Assembly (NCBI GenBank): GCA_947479935.1
Contig: CANKBG010000025.1
Span: 1 to 37,480 of the forward strand
Length of the DNA stretch: 37,480 bases
DNA from: Comamonadaceae bacterium
Lineage (GTDB): Bacteria > Pseudomonadota > Gammaproteobacteria > Burkholderiales > Burkholderiaceae_C
Reading direction: 5' to 3'
Shown here: piece by piece, positions 30,562 through 37,480 of the stretch
How positions within the stretch are numbered: position 1 is the stretch's first letter
Layout: each line of letters begins with the position of its first letter
The notes under the pieces: generated by a model
Database searches by the model: none
What the model was told of the DNA's origin: nothing
The model's input: only the letters and a program-made list of their open reading frames with translations
Position numbers and translations under genes: made by a program

Positions 30562-31677
30562 ATGAAAATTGATAACGCAATTCAAAACACGAGTTTCACG
30601 CCCTCTGTGCCAGCCACAACAAGCGAGGGTTCGCAGGCATCGTCCCCTGCCTCTGGCGCAGACTTTGCCAATGTTCTAGAAAAAACAAAATTGACTGAAC
30701 AGCCCGCCATTCGAACAACTAAGTCTGGCGACACCCTCATTGGCATTGTGCGCGATGAAGCCAAAGCCAAAGGCATTAACCTTTCTGGATCACAAGAATA
30801 CCGGTTGGCCATGTCGCTTGCAACCCACAATGGTATTTCAAACCCCAATCAAATTGCCACTGGCCGTGCTCTGCAAATGGACAAGCTGGGGGCGTTGCTT
30901 GAAGACCTGCCAAACCTGAATACAGCTCTGGCACAAAACAATACCAAAACAAACCCTGCACCAAGTAGCGTTCCTGCGGCCCAAGCTCTGCAAACTAATA
31001 AGAACATCCAAGCACAAAGACCCAATGTCGCCAGAACGCCTGCCGTCTCTCAACACCCCGTATTAGCCCAAACCTTGGACAGGGCTGTGGCCAGAGGCTT
31101 TATTCCTGGCAACGAAAAGCAAGATGTGTTTAACAAGATTTTGCAAGTGGCCAACAAACACAAATTTTCACCGGACGACTTTGCGCGCCTGACGCTCATG
31201 GAGAGCGATGGTATGAATCCGCAAGCCACCAACCAGCGATGCCACGGCATTATTCAGTTTTGTGATGGCCCCGCTCGCGGTGCAGCGGGCGTTGGTTTTG
31301 GTGAAAAGCCCAAAGCCATTTTGGGCTTAAGCGTTTATCAACAGCTGCACTTGGTTGACACTTACTTTGAGAATGTGGGTCTACCAAAAGCAGGCGCCGT
31401 ACCTTTGGATGAGCTTTATTTGGCAGTGCTGCAACCAGCAGCGCGCAACGAAACACGCTCGGAAGCACCATTGGGCATTCCAGGCAAGCAAGCACTCAAA
31501 TTATATGAAGGCAACGACTCTCAGTCGCCCATCACGCGCAACTCCATTGTTCAAGGGTTAATGCAAAACGCGGTAGACCGTCTCAATACCAACAACAATT
31601 CGCCGCGCAACAGAATTCAATCGCAAAAGACGGCTGAGTACGAAGCTAACGATCCTTCCCGCGTTTGGAAGCGTTAA
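30562..31677 (+). CDS. LysM plus lysozyme-like fold protein, putative flagellar peptidoglycan hydrolase
   Basis: 371-aa protein without signal peptide. Residues about 48-105 resemble LysM (TTKSGDTLIGIVRDEA...NGISNPNQIATGRALQM). A Gln/Asn/Pro-rich linker follows. Residues about 180-320 look like a lysozyme-like domain, with FSPDDFARLTLMESDGMNPQATN and CHGIIQFCDGPARGAAGVG; the Glu of MESDG is the candidate catalytic acid. The C-terminal tail is basic. It is divergent from flgA and upstream of flgB, so it may open the peptidoglycan for the rod, in the manner of the FlgJ muramidase domain. Lacking a signal peptide, it could be exported through the flagellar system itself. Assignment by motif reading only. 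Confidence 0.7.
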   Translation: MKIDNAIQNTSFTPSVPATTSEGSQASSPASGADFANVLEKTKLTEQPAIRTTKSGDTLIGIVRDEAKAKGINLSGSQEYRLAMSLATHNGISNPNQIATGRALQMDKLGALLEDLPNLNTALAQNNTKTNPAPSSVPAAQALQTNKNIQAQRPNVARTPAVSQHPVLAQTLDRAVARGFIPGNEKQDVFNKILQVANKHKFSPDDFARLTLMESDGMNPQATNQRCHGIIQFCDGPARGAAGVGFGEKPKAILGLSVYQQLHLVDTYFENVGLPKAGAVPLDELYLAVLQPAARNETRSEAPLGIPGKQALKLYEGNDSQSPITRNSIVQGLMQNAVDRLNTNNNSPRNRIQSQKTAEYEANDPSRVWKR

Positions 31678-31700
31678 GGCAAACATTACTCGGCAATTGA

Positions 31701-31727
31701 AGCGGCAAGGTCTTGCCGCTCTTTTTT
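31701..31727 (+). terminator. Intrinsic terminator after the LysM/lysozyme-like gene
   Basis: Perfect stem AGCGGCAA-GGTC-TTGCCGCT (31701-31720) followed by CTTTTTT, 24 bases past the stop codon. It separates this gene from the flgB operon. Confidence 0.92.
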
Positions 31728-31754
31728 GGGGCCACCAGCCCATGAGGCTATTGC

Positions 31755-31771
31755 GTTGTCGATATGACAAC
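31755..31771. promoter_or_regulatory. Palindrome GTTGTC-GATAT-GACAAC, candidate enhancer site
   Basis: Perfect 6-bp arms with a 5-base centre, centred about 75 bases upstream of the predicted flgB transcription start and about 41 bases upstream of the -24 box. Position and symmetry suit binding by the sigma-54 activator. No second exact copy was found in the window. Confidence 0.4.
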
Positions 31772-31811
31772 TTCAGTGTCAAAAACCCCTCTCAAAACGG
31801 CAATCAAAGCA

Positions 31812-31827
31812 TGGCACGAGATTTGCA
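31812..31827 (+). promoter_or_regulatory. Sigma-54 promoter for the flgBCDEFG operon
   Basis: TGGCACGAGATTTGCA is a full match to TGGCACG-N4-TTGCA. The predicted start near 31838 gives a leader of about 69 bases before flgB. This is the best sigma-54 site in the window. Confidence 0.9.
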
Positions 31828-31842
31828 ATCGACTGTAGTTAA

Positions 31843-31858
31843 GTGGACTTGAGTCCAC
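31843..31858. other. Palindrome GTGGACTTGAGTCCAC in the flgB leader
   Basis: Perfect 7-bp inverted repeat with a 2-base centre, located about +5 to +20 relative to the predicted sigma-54 start. It could form an RNA hairpin (6-bp stem, TTGA loop) at the 5' end of the flgB transcript or be a repressor site. Confidence 0.45.
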
Positions 31859-31906
31859 GATCTGTCGATAAAACGGCAATGTTTTTTTAGCAATGAAAGG
31901 CGACAT

Positions 31907-32290
31907 ATGAATATGCTTGACAACGCCCTTGGGGTACATCAACAAGCCCTTAGCGTACGCAGCCGTCGCATGGAGTTGCTTGGTTTGAACATTGCCAATT
32001 CCGATACGCCCAATTTCAAAGCCAAAGACGTTGACTTTAAAAGCGTGCTGCAGGCCACTCAATCAAGCAGTCTGAGCATTACCAACAAAGGCCACGTGCC
32101 ACTGACTGCATCTGGCAGCCCCGATGGCGAGATGTATCGCATTCCTTTTGACACATCTTTCGACGGCAACACCGTTGAGATGAACGTAGAGCAAGCCAAG
32201 TTTGGTCAGGCAGCTGCCGACTACCAAGCCACTTTAAACATATTAGAAAACCGCATTGGCGGGATTCGCAAAGCATTGCGAGGAGATTGA
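31907..32290 (+). CDS. flgB: Flagellar proximal rod protein FlgB
   Basis: 127-aa rod subunit exported by the flagellar type III system. The N-terminal rod signature (ALSVRSRRMELLGLNIANSDTPNFKAKDVDF) and C-terminal pairing helix (VEQAKFGQAAADYQATLNILENRIGGIRKAL) are present. AAAGGCGA precedes the ATG. First gene of the rod-hook operon, separated from flgC by 2 bases. Confidence 0.97.
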   Translation: MNMLDNALGVHQQALSVRSRRMELLGLNIANSDTPNFKAKDVDFKSVLQATQSSSLSITNKGHVPLTASGSPDGEMYRIPFDTSFDGNTVEMNVEQAKFGQAAADYQATLNILENRIGGIRKALRGD

Positions 32291-32292
32291 TC

Positions 32293-32709
32293 ATGGCCTT
32301 AGAAGACATTTTTAGCGTCGCAGGTTCTGCGCTCAATGCGCAAACCACACGCATGAACACAACAGCTTCCAACTTGGCCAATGCGTCCACGGTGGCAGGC
32401 TCTGAAGATGGTGCTTTTCGTGCAAAGCGCGCCGTTTTCAAATCTATTTTGGCTGACCAGATGGGTGATTCAAACGCTGGCGGCATCAAAGTTGAAAAGC
32501 TGATTGACGATCCCTCCCCTATTCGAAAAATGTCTGAGCCAGGCAACCCTGTGGCCGACAAAGACGGCTACATCTATTTGTCCAACGTGAACGAGATGAC
32601 CGAAATGGTGGAGATGATGGCCGCTTCGCGCTCTTACCAGAACAACGTTGAAGTGGTGAACACCACTCGCCAACTCATGATGCGCACCATTGACATCATT
32701 AAAAATTAA
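32293..32709 (+). CDS. flgC: Flagellar proximal rod protein FlgC
   Basis: 138-aa rod subunit with the N-terminal motif FSVAGSALNAQTTRMNTTASNLANASTVAGSEDG and C-terminal EMTEMVEMMAASRSYQNNVEVVNTTRQLMMRTIDI. The ATG at 32293 has AGGAG seven bases upstream, within the flgB stop region. Confidence 0.97.
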   Translation: MALEDIFSVAGSALNAQTTRMNTTASNLANASTVAGSEDGAFRAKRAVFKSILADQMGDSNAGGIKVEKLIDDPSPIRKMSEPGNPVADKDGYIYLSNVNEMTEMVEMMAASRSYQNNVEVVNTTRQLMMRTIDIIKN

Positions 32710-32732
32710 GTAAGTTTTAGGAACTACACACC

Positions 32733-33461
32733 ATGATGTCTTTGAGTACCAACAACAGTTTGACGGCTGCCGCTCAAACTGCAAATAAAAAAATCAATGC
32801 GCCTGCTGGCATTAAAACCACTGCAGACGCAGCCAATGAAGCCTTGGCTGCCAAGGAAAGCAGCGGCATGGGCCAAAAAGATTTCCTCACACTCTTCACC
32901 ACACAGCTGAAGTTCCAGGACCCGTTAGATCCTGTAAAAAATGAAGCTTTCGTGGCTCAGCTCGCTCAGTTCTCACAACTTGAAGCCACAACGGGTATGT
33001 CTGAAACACTCAAAACTTATGTCGACAGCATGGCTGGCGAACGCATGATGAGCAGCACCAACATGATTGGCAAAACTGTCGCCGTGGCAGATGCACCAGC
33101 CATCATTGCCGGCGACAAACCTGCTCAAGGCTTTGTGACTTTGCCCAATGGCGCAGAAGGCGTCAAATTTCAGGTCTACAACGACAAAGGTCAGCTGGTG
33201 GCCACTCAAGTGATGGGGGCTCAAAAAATGGGTGACATGCCATGGATTTGGGATGGTTCGAACGACGCTGGCAACAAAGTGCCCGATGGCAACTATTTCT
33301 TCAAAGCAACGGTGGTCAGCCAAGGCAAAACCACCACGCCTTCCGTCAATGTGCTTTCTACCGTGACCGGTGTGAACCAAGCCATTGATAAATCCATCAT
33401 GCTGGAAGTTGCAGGCGGCAAGAGCGTGAAGCTCACCGATGTGCAGCGCATTGGCAGCTAA
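32733..33461 (+). CDS. flgD: Flagellar hook cap protein FlgD
   Basis: 242-aa hook assembly scaffold. The conserved N-terminal block MGQKDFLTLFTTQLKFQDPLDPVKNEAFVAQLAQFSQLEATTGM is followed by the C-terminal beta-rich domain (VKFQVYNDKGQLVATQVMGAQKMGDMPWIWDGSNDAGNKVPDGNYFFKA), typical of FlgD. Two adjacent ATG codons (32733, 32736) are possible starts. Confidence 0.97.
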   Translation: MMSLSTNNSLTAAAQTANKKINAPAGIKTTADAANEALAAKESSGMGQKDFLTLFTTQLKFQDPLDPVKNEAFVAQLAQFSQLEATTGMSETLKTYVDSMAGERMMSSTNMIGKTVAVADAPAIIAGDKPAQGFVTLPNGAEGVKFQVYNDKGQLVATQVMGAQKMGDMPWIWDGSNDAGNKVPDGNYFFKATVVSQGKTTTPSVNVLSTVTGVNQAIDKSIMLEVAGGKSVKLTDVQRIGS

Positions 33462-33518
33462 ACCAGCCACTCTCATCAAATAGATTCAAACAAGTTAATT
33501 CCATAAGGAGCATTCAAA

Positions 33519-36374
33519 ATGTCTTTCTATACCTCGCTAACCGGATTGAACGCCGCTACCGCCATGTTGGGCGTAACCTCCAACAACATCTCCAACGTGG
33601 GTACCACCGGTTTCAAACGGTCACGTGCCGACTTCGGCGACATTTTTGCAACATCGCCTCTGCAAAAATCATCGTCTACCGTCGGTCAGGGTGTGTCACT
33701 GAAACAAGTGTCACAGGAATTTGGACAAGGTAACATTTCTTTCTCATCCAACGCGTTGGACTTGGCTGTGACTGGTGACGGTTTCTTCCCCCTCCGATCT
33801 GCAGACGGACTACAAGAAATTTTTACACGTAACGGTTCATTTCTGCTAAACGAACAGTTCAATGTGGTGAACTCTTCAGGTCAACGCTTAATGGCTGCGA
33901 CGGTTGACTCGACTGGTTCTGCGAACGTGAATGAACGTGTGGTGCTTACCATCCCTCAGAAAACTTCTGGTGAGGCTAAACAAACATCAGAAGTGGCATT
34001 GGGCTTGAATTTCCCGGCTGATGCGGGCGTAATCTCAGAGTCATTTAACAGAGCCAATCCAGCCACGTATAACAAGTCAACAGCTTTTACTGTTTACGAC
34101 AACGGTGGTAACGGATACTTGGCAACAATCTATTATGTAAAAACAGCAAATGCCAACCAAAACGTGCCATACAACAAATGGCAAACCCATGTGTTTGTTG
34201 GTGAAGATCAGGTTGAAGCATCTCTCGTTCAGGCGACGAATTCAAACAATGAAAAACTTTATGTCAATCAGTACGGTCAAATAAAGCCATACAGCGATGT
34301 TAAGGACGAATTAACCACCGCCAAGACTCAGCTTTTTTCTCTAGATGAATTAACCGACAAAAGGGCTTCAGTTCCTGCTGGAATTACAGGCGCATCCGTA
34401 CTCACTTCCACAGTTTATGGAACAAACGGCATCGATTTCGCAAAATCCTTTGCGATACCCGCACAAACTGCAGATGTAGATTTGAGTCAAGTATTAAAGG
34501 TTTCCATTGACGGAAGTGATTTAGTAAATATTGACTTGAACTATTTAAAAACTGCGGGAAAAACATTAACTGGACCTCAACTTGCAGCTGAAATCACAAA
34601 CAACTTGAATAATTCCTTTGGCGATCAGGCTAACTTTGATTTTAGTGACCCTTCAAATCGCAGTTTCGTTATTACAAGTACAAAAATAGTCACGACTGGT
34701 ACGCAAACTCCAATTCCTGTAACTATTTCGATTTTTGATACAGCCACACCGGCTGAACTTAAAAATAAAACGATTAAAGAAACAGTTGCAGAAATACAAG
34801 CAAAACTTGATGATAGTGCAATAAATAAAGATTTAATTTCAAATCCACCTGTAGCTTTAGCCAACAAGATGACAGTGTCTTATGACTACGACACCCAGAG
34901 TTTTAAGTTTATAGATGGCGCATCAATGATCACCCTTAAATCGTTGGCTGCAAAAAATGATGCATTAGGATTAAATTCAACAGCTACAACGCTTGTCAAC
35001 GGTCTTTATGAAGGCAAAGCAGTACCAAATGGCACGCCTCTGTTGGATTCTAAAGCTCAACGCTACGGAATGAAAGTCACTTTTGATTCTGTAAATAAAA
35101 CATTCAACATCGTATCTGGTACAACTGGTGATAAGTCAAGCTTAGTTGTTATACCAGGGGTTGACGGAATTAATAAAGTTCTTACTTCAACGGAAATTGA
35201 TGCGTTGCCTGATGGTGACAAAGCAAAATATAACGCAGCAGTAGCTTTAGCTAAAAATATTTTTGGCTTTGAACCCAAGTCAATAGTAACTTCTGATCTA
35301 GCCATCAGAGGCATTGAATCAACTCCCGCAATTGCATATGGCGCAAATCCAACCATCAATATGGCAAACAACTTTGCTGTTGACGATACCAACAATACTT
35401 TTGTTGTCACTGTTAACGGAATTAAGGGCAAAGTAGTTATCCCCACAAGCAGTACTTACTCTCTTTCCTCTTTTAAGGTTGCACTACAAAAAGGCATTAA
35501 CTCTCTCAGTCAAGACAATACCGATGTGGGCCTACTCAATCCATCAACTGTTAACGGCGTAACAGTTGACTTTGATATCAAAGCAAATCGTTTCGTTTTT
35601 CAAACTGGAACCACTGGTTCAGATTCTTTTATTAAAATTTCAGGTAGCTCCAATTGGGGCTTAGAGAGTGTTGAAGCTGGTCGTGGCACGACTACAACTT
35701 GGATTAATCCAACACCACACAAAGATGAAGTCGGTGGCGCTGTCCAATCAAAATACATCGACAGTTCTGGATTAGAGACAACAAACGGTGATGGATTCAC
35801 CACTTTACCTGCCTGGTCGCCCGTTTGGCTGGATAAAGGCGAGTTGACCTTTGACACCGGCGGTAATCTGGTGTCGCCAGTTGCTGGTACTCAGTTGGAA
35901 ACTGTTTACTTGGCGGGTGGTAAAGGTGCTTTGACCATCAACATTGACTATTCAGCCTCCACACAGTTCTCCTCAGCGTTTGCGGTGTTGTCGCAATCTC
36001 AAGACGGTGCCCCTGAAGGTGACTTGGTGGGTGTGACCATCGGTAACGACGGATTGGTGAGCGCTTCATTCTCCAACGGCACCCAAAAATCATTGGCAAA
36101 GATCTTGCTTGTTAACTTTTCAAGCCCTGTAGGTTTACGTCAAATTGGTGACTCAAGCTTCTTGGCTTCGGCGGCTTCCGGCAAACCTATTTTGGGTACT
36201 GCAGGTAGTGCTGGCTTCGGAACCCTTCGCGCTGGTGCCACAGAACGGGCCAACGTGGACTTGACACAAGAGTTGGTGGACTTGATCACCGCTCAGCGTA
36301 ACTTCCAAGCCAACGCTAAGGCCATTGAGACTTCAAGCACGATGACGTCAGCCATCATTAACTTGCGCTCTTAA
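33519..36374 (+). CDS. flgE: Flagellar hook protein FlgE, unusually long
   Basis: 951-aa hook subunit, roughly twice the common 400-450 aa. The N-terminal D0/D1 part is normal (MSFYTSLTGLNAATAMLGVTSNNISNVGTTGFKRSRADFGDIF), as is the C-terminal part (about 770-951, ending ERANVDLTQELVDLITAQRNFQANAKAIETSSTMTSAIINL). Between residues about 180 and 730 lies a long variable surface-domain region. Its DNA (about 34050-35700) is visibly richer in A/T, with AAA, ATT and TTA codons more frequent than in flanking genes, suggesting a different evolutionary history for this part. AAGGAG upstream. Hook length is controlled by FliK encoded at 13401. Confidence 0.97.
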   Translation: MSFYTSLTGLNAATAMLGVTSNNISNVGTTGFKRSRADFGDIFATSPLQKSSSTVGQGVSLKQVSQEFGQGNISFSSNALDLAVTGDGFFPLRSADGLQEIFTRNGSFLLNEQFNVVNSSGQRLMAATVDSTGSANVNERVVLTIPQKTSGEAKQTSEVALGLNFPADAGVISESFNRANPATYNKSTAFTVYDNGGNGYLATIYYVKTANANQNVPYNKWQTHVFVGEDQVEASLVQATNSNNEKLYVNQYGQIKPYSDVKDELTTAKTQLFSLDELTDKRASVPAGITGASVLTSTVYGTNGIDFAKSFAIPAQTADVDLSQVLKVSIDGSDLVNIDLNYLKTAGKTLTGPQLAAEITNNLNNSFGDQANFDFSDPSNRSFVITSTKIVTTGTQTPIPVTISIFDTATPAELKNKTIKETVAEIQAKLDDSAINKDLISNPPVALANKMTVSYDYDTQSFKFIDGASMITLKSLAAKNDALGLNSTATTLVNGLYEGKAVPNGTPLLDSKAQRYGMKVTFDSVNKTFNIVSGTTGDKSSLVVIPGVDGINKVLTSTEIDALPDGDKAKYNAAVALAKNIFGFEPKSIVTSDLAIRGIESTPAIAYGANPTINMANNFAVDDTNNTFVVTVNGIKGKVVIPTSSTYSLSSFKVALQKGINSLSQDNTDVGLLNPSTVNGVTVDFDIKANRFVFQTGTTGSDSFIKISGSSNWGLESVEAGRGTTTTWINPTPHKDEVGGAVQSKYIDSSGLETTNGDGFTTLPAWSPVWLDKGELTFDTGGNLVSPVAGTQLETVYLAGGKGALTINIDYSASTQFSSAFAVLSQSQDGAPEGDLVGVTIGNDGLVSASFSNGTQKSLAKILLVNFSSPVGLRQIGDSSFLASAASGKPILGTAGSAGFGTLRAGATERANVDLTQELVDLITAQRNFQANAKAIETSSTMTSAIINLRS

Positions 36375-36420
36375 TTGTCAAGCTTTTGACTATTTTGATT
36401 TGAACTGACAGGAAACCGAC

Positions 36421-37188
36421 ATGGATCGCTTAGCTTTTAACGCTTCAGCTGCTATTGCAGAGTCGCGTACAGCCCAGCACATGGTCAACAATGAGTTGGC
36501 CAACGTGTCGACGCCTGGTTTTAAGCGGAGTTTTGAATCAGCCATGCAGAGTGTGACGGCGGTAGGCGCAGGCTTTGCCTCTCGCATTCAGCCGAAGTCT
36601 TTGAATGTAGACACCATCATCATGACGGCTGGTATTGCCCTTATTGCCACTGGCAACGATATGGACATTGCCATGAACGACAAAGCCGTGTTGGCCGTGA
36701 CGGGTAACGATGGCACCATCGGTTACACGCGTCGTGGCGACTTGCGAGTGAATTCCAAAGGCGTTTTAGAAACTGGTAACGGCCACGCCGTGCGCGGACA
36801 AAGTGGCGGCACCATCACTATTCCGCCAGGCTTCAAAGTGGTCATTAACACGGATGGCGCTATCTATTCAGACAACCCTTCCAATGTGGGTGTTGCAAAG
36901 CCTGTTCTCATTGATCGCTTGATGCTACGAGACGCAGAGGGCGTCAGACTTTCAAGGCGTGTTGATGGTTTATTTGGTATTGAAGGCCAACCCAATGGCA
37001 CAGAGCTCCCAGATACAAAGGCGCTTTTAACAGTCAACCCTAAATGTTTAGAAGGCAGCAACGTGAATGCGTTGTCCGTCATGGTTCGATTGATGGACTT
37101 GAGCCGTTCGTTTGAAATGAACGTCAACGTGATCAAGCAGAGTAAAGATTCAGATGAGTCTGGCGCCACCATGATGCGCAACTCATGA
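36421..37188 (+). CDS. flgF: Flagellar proximal rod protein FlgF
   Basis: 255-aa rod subunit. N-terminal motif NASAAIAESRTAQHMVNNELANVSTPGFKRSFESAM; the middle has DMDIAMNDKAVLAVTGNDGTIGYTRRGDLRVNSKGVL; the C-terminal rod motif is LEGSNVNALSVMVRLMDLSRSFEMNVNVI. AGGAAA precedes the ATG. Located directly before flgG, as usual. Confidence 0.95.
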   Translation: MDRLAFNASAAIAESRTAQHMVNNELANVSTPGFKRSFESAMQSVTAVGAGFASRIQPKSLNVDTIIMTAGIALIATGNDMDIAMNDKAVLAVTGNDGTIGYTRRGDLRVNSKGVLETGNGHAVRGQSGGTITIPPGFKVVINTDGAIYSDNPSNVGVAKPVLIDRLMLRDAEGVRLSRRVDGLFGIEGQPNGTELPDTKALLTVNPKCLEGSNVNALSVMVRLMDLSRSFEMNVNVIKQSKDSDESGATMMRNS

Positions 37189-37218
37189 AATTAACAACAA
37201 ATTGAAAAGGAGCTAGCC

Positions 37219-37480
37219 ATGGATGCTTCAATGTGGGTTGCCAAAACGGGCCTCGATGCGCAACAAACGCGCATGAATGTGATTGCCAATAACTTGGCCA
37301 ACGTCAACACGTCGGGCTTCAAGCGCGACCGCGCGGTGTTTGAGGATTTGCTGTACCAAAACGTGCGTCAACCTGGTGGCCAAACCGGCGCCAACACGCA
37401 AAACCCCACCGGCTTGATGTTGGGTACGGGTGTGCGCGTGGTGGGCACTGAAAAAATGCACGCCCAGGGCAACATGATCA
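37219..37480 (+). CDS. flgG: Flagellar distal rod protein FlgG (partial)
   Basis: First 87 codons of FlgG, cut by the window edge. [54 protein letters not shown] is the family's N-terminal signature. The ATG is preceded by AAAAGGAG. The rest lies outside the window. Confidence 0.96.
   Translation, partial: MDASMWVAKTGLDAQQTRMNVIANNLANVNTSGFKRDRAVFEDLLYQNVRQPGGQTGANTQNPTGLMLGTGVRVVGTEKMHAQGNMI

Noticed and set aside
31864..31871. GTCGATAA as a sigma-28 -10 box for flgB
   Set aside because: No -35-like sequence at the required 11-base spacing; flgB has a consensus sigma-54 promoter instead.

Overview
The window is almost entirely a flagellar gene cluster from a proteobacterium. It is most likely a betaproteobacterium (Burkholderiales-like) of moderate GC, judged by gene order and protein similarity alone; no rRNA, tRNA or housekeeping marker is present to confirm this. 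FlhF and FlhG together with a FleQ/FlrA-type sigma-54 activator suggest a polar flagellum (inference).

Layout. (1) 1-1452, minus: the N-terminal 484 codons of a protein built from uninterrupted 8-residue repeats, open at the window edge. (2) 1756-1977, plus: a 73-aa protein of unknown function. (3) 2037-13174, minus: flhA-flhF-flhG-fliA, then fliS-motA-motB, then a type I secretion ABC exporter and its membrane-fusion partner, closely packed. (4) 13401-20370, plus: fliK-fliL-fliM-fliN-fliO-fliP-fliQ-fliR-flhB, followed by three poorly known genes (20395-23643): a DamX-like SPOR protein, a 13-residue-repeat protein and a membrane-anchored coiled-coil protein. (5) 23675-24844, minus: a sigma-54 activator without an N-terminal sensor domain. 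(6) 25087-28858, plus: flgP-like lipoprotein, flgT-like protein, a FimV-like secreted protein, a second FliK-like protein and a small FlhB C-domain homologue. (7) 28860-30487, minus: flgN, flgM, flgA. (8) 30562-31677, plus: a LysM plus lysozyme-like protein. (9) 31907-37480, plus: flgB-C-D-E-F-G, with an unusually long (951 aa) FlgE and flgG cut by the window edge.

Regulation read by eye. Four sigma-54 type -24/-12 elements lie before flgB (very close to consensus), fliK, flhA and flgA. Five sigma-28 type promoters, all with an exact 11-base spacer, lie before flgM, fliS, the flgP-like operon, the 73-aa gene and the octapeptide-repeat gene. This fits a hierarchy in which the sigma-54 activator drives structural genes and FliA/FlgM time late genes.

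Most interesting point. The type I exporter is in one apparent operon with fliS-motA-motB, and the nearby octapeptide-repeat gene has its own sigma-28-type promoter. Together they look like a late-flagellar surface-protein secretion system, apparently wired to motility. Secondary candidates are the three-gene membrane module after flhB, the FimV-like/FliK-like/FhlB-like genes behind flgPT, and a palindromic element absorbed in frame into the flgT-like gene.
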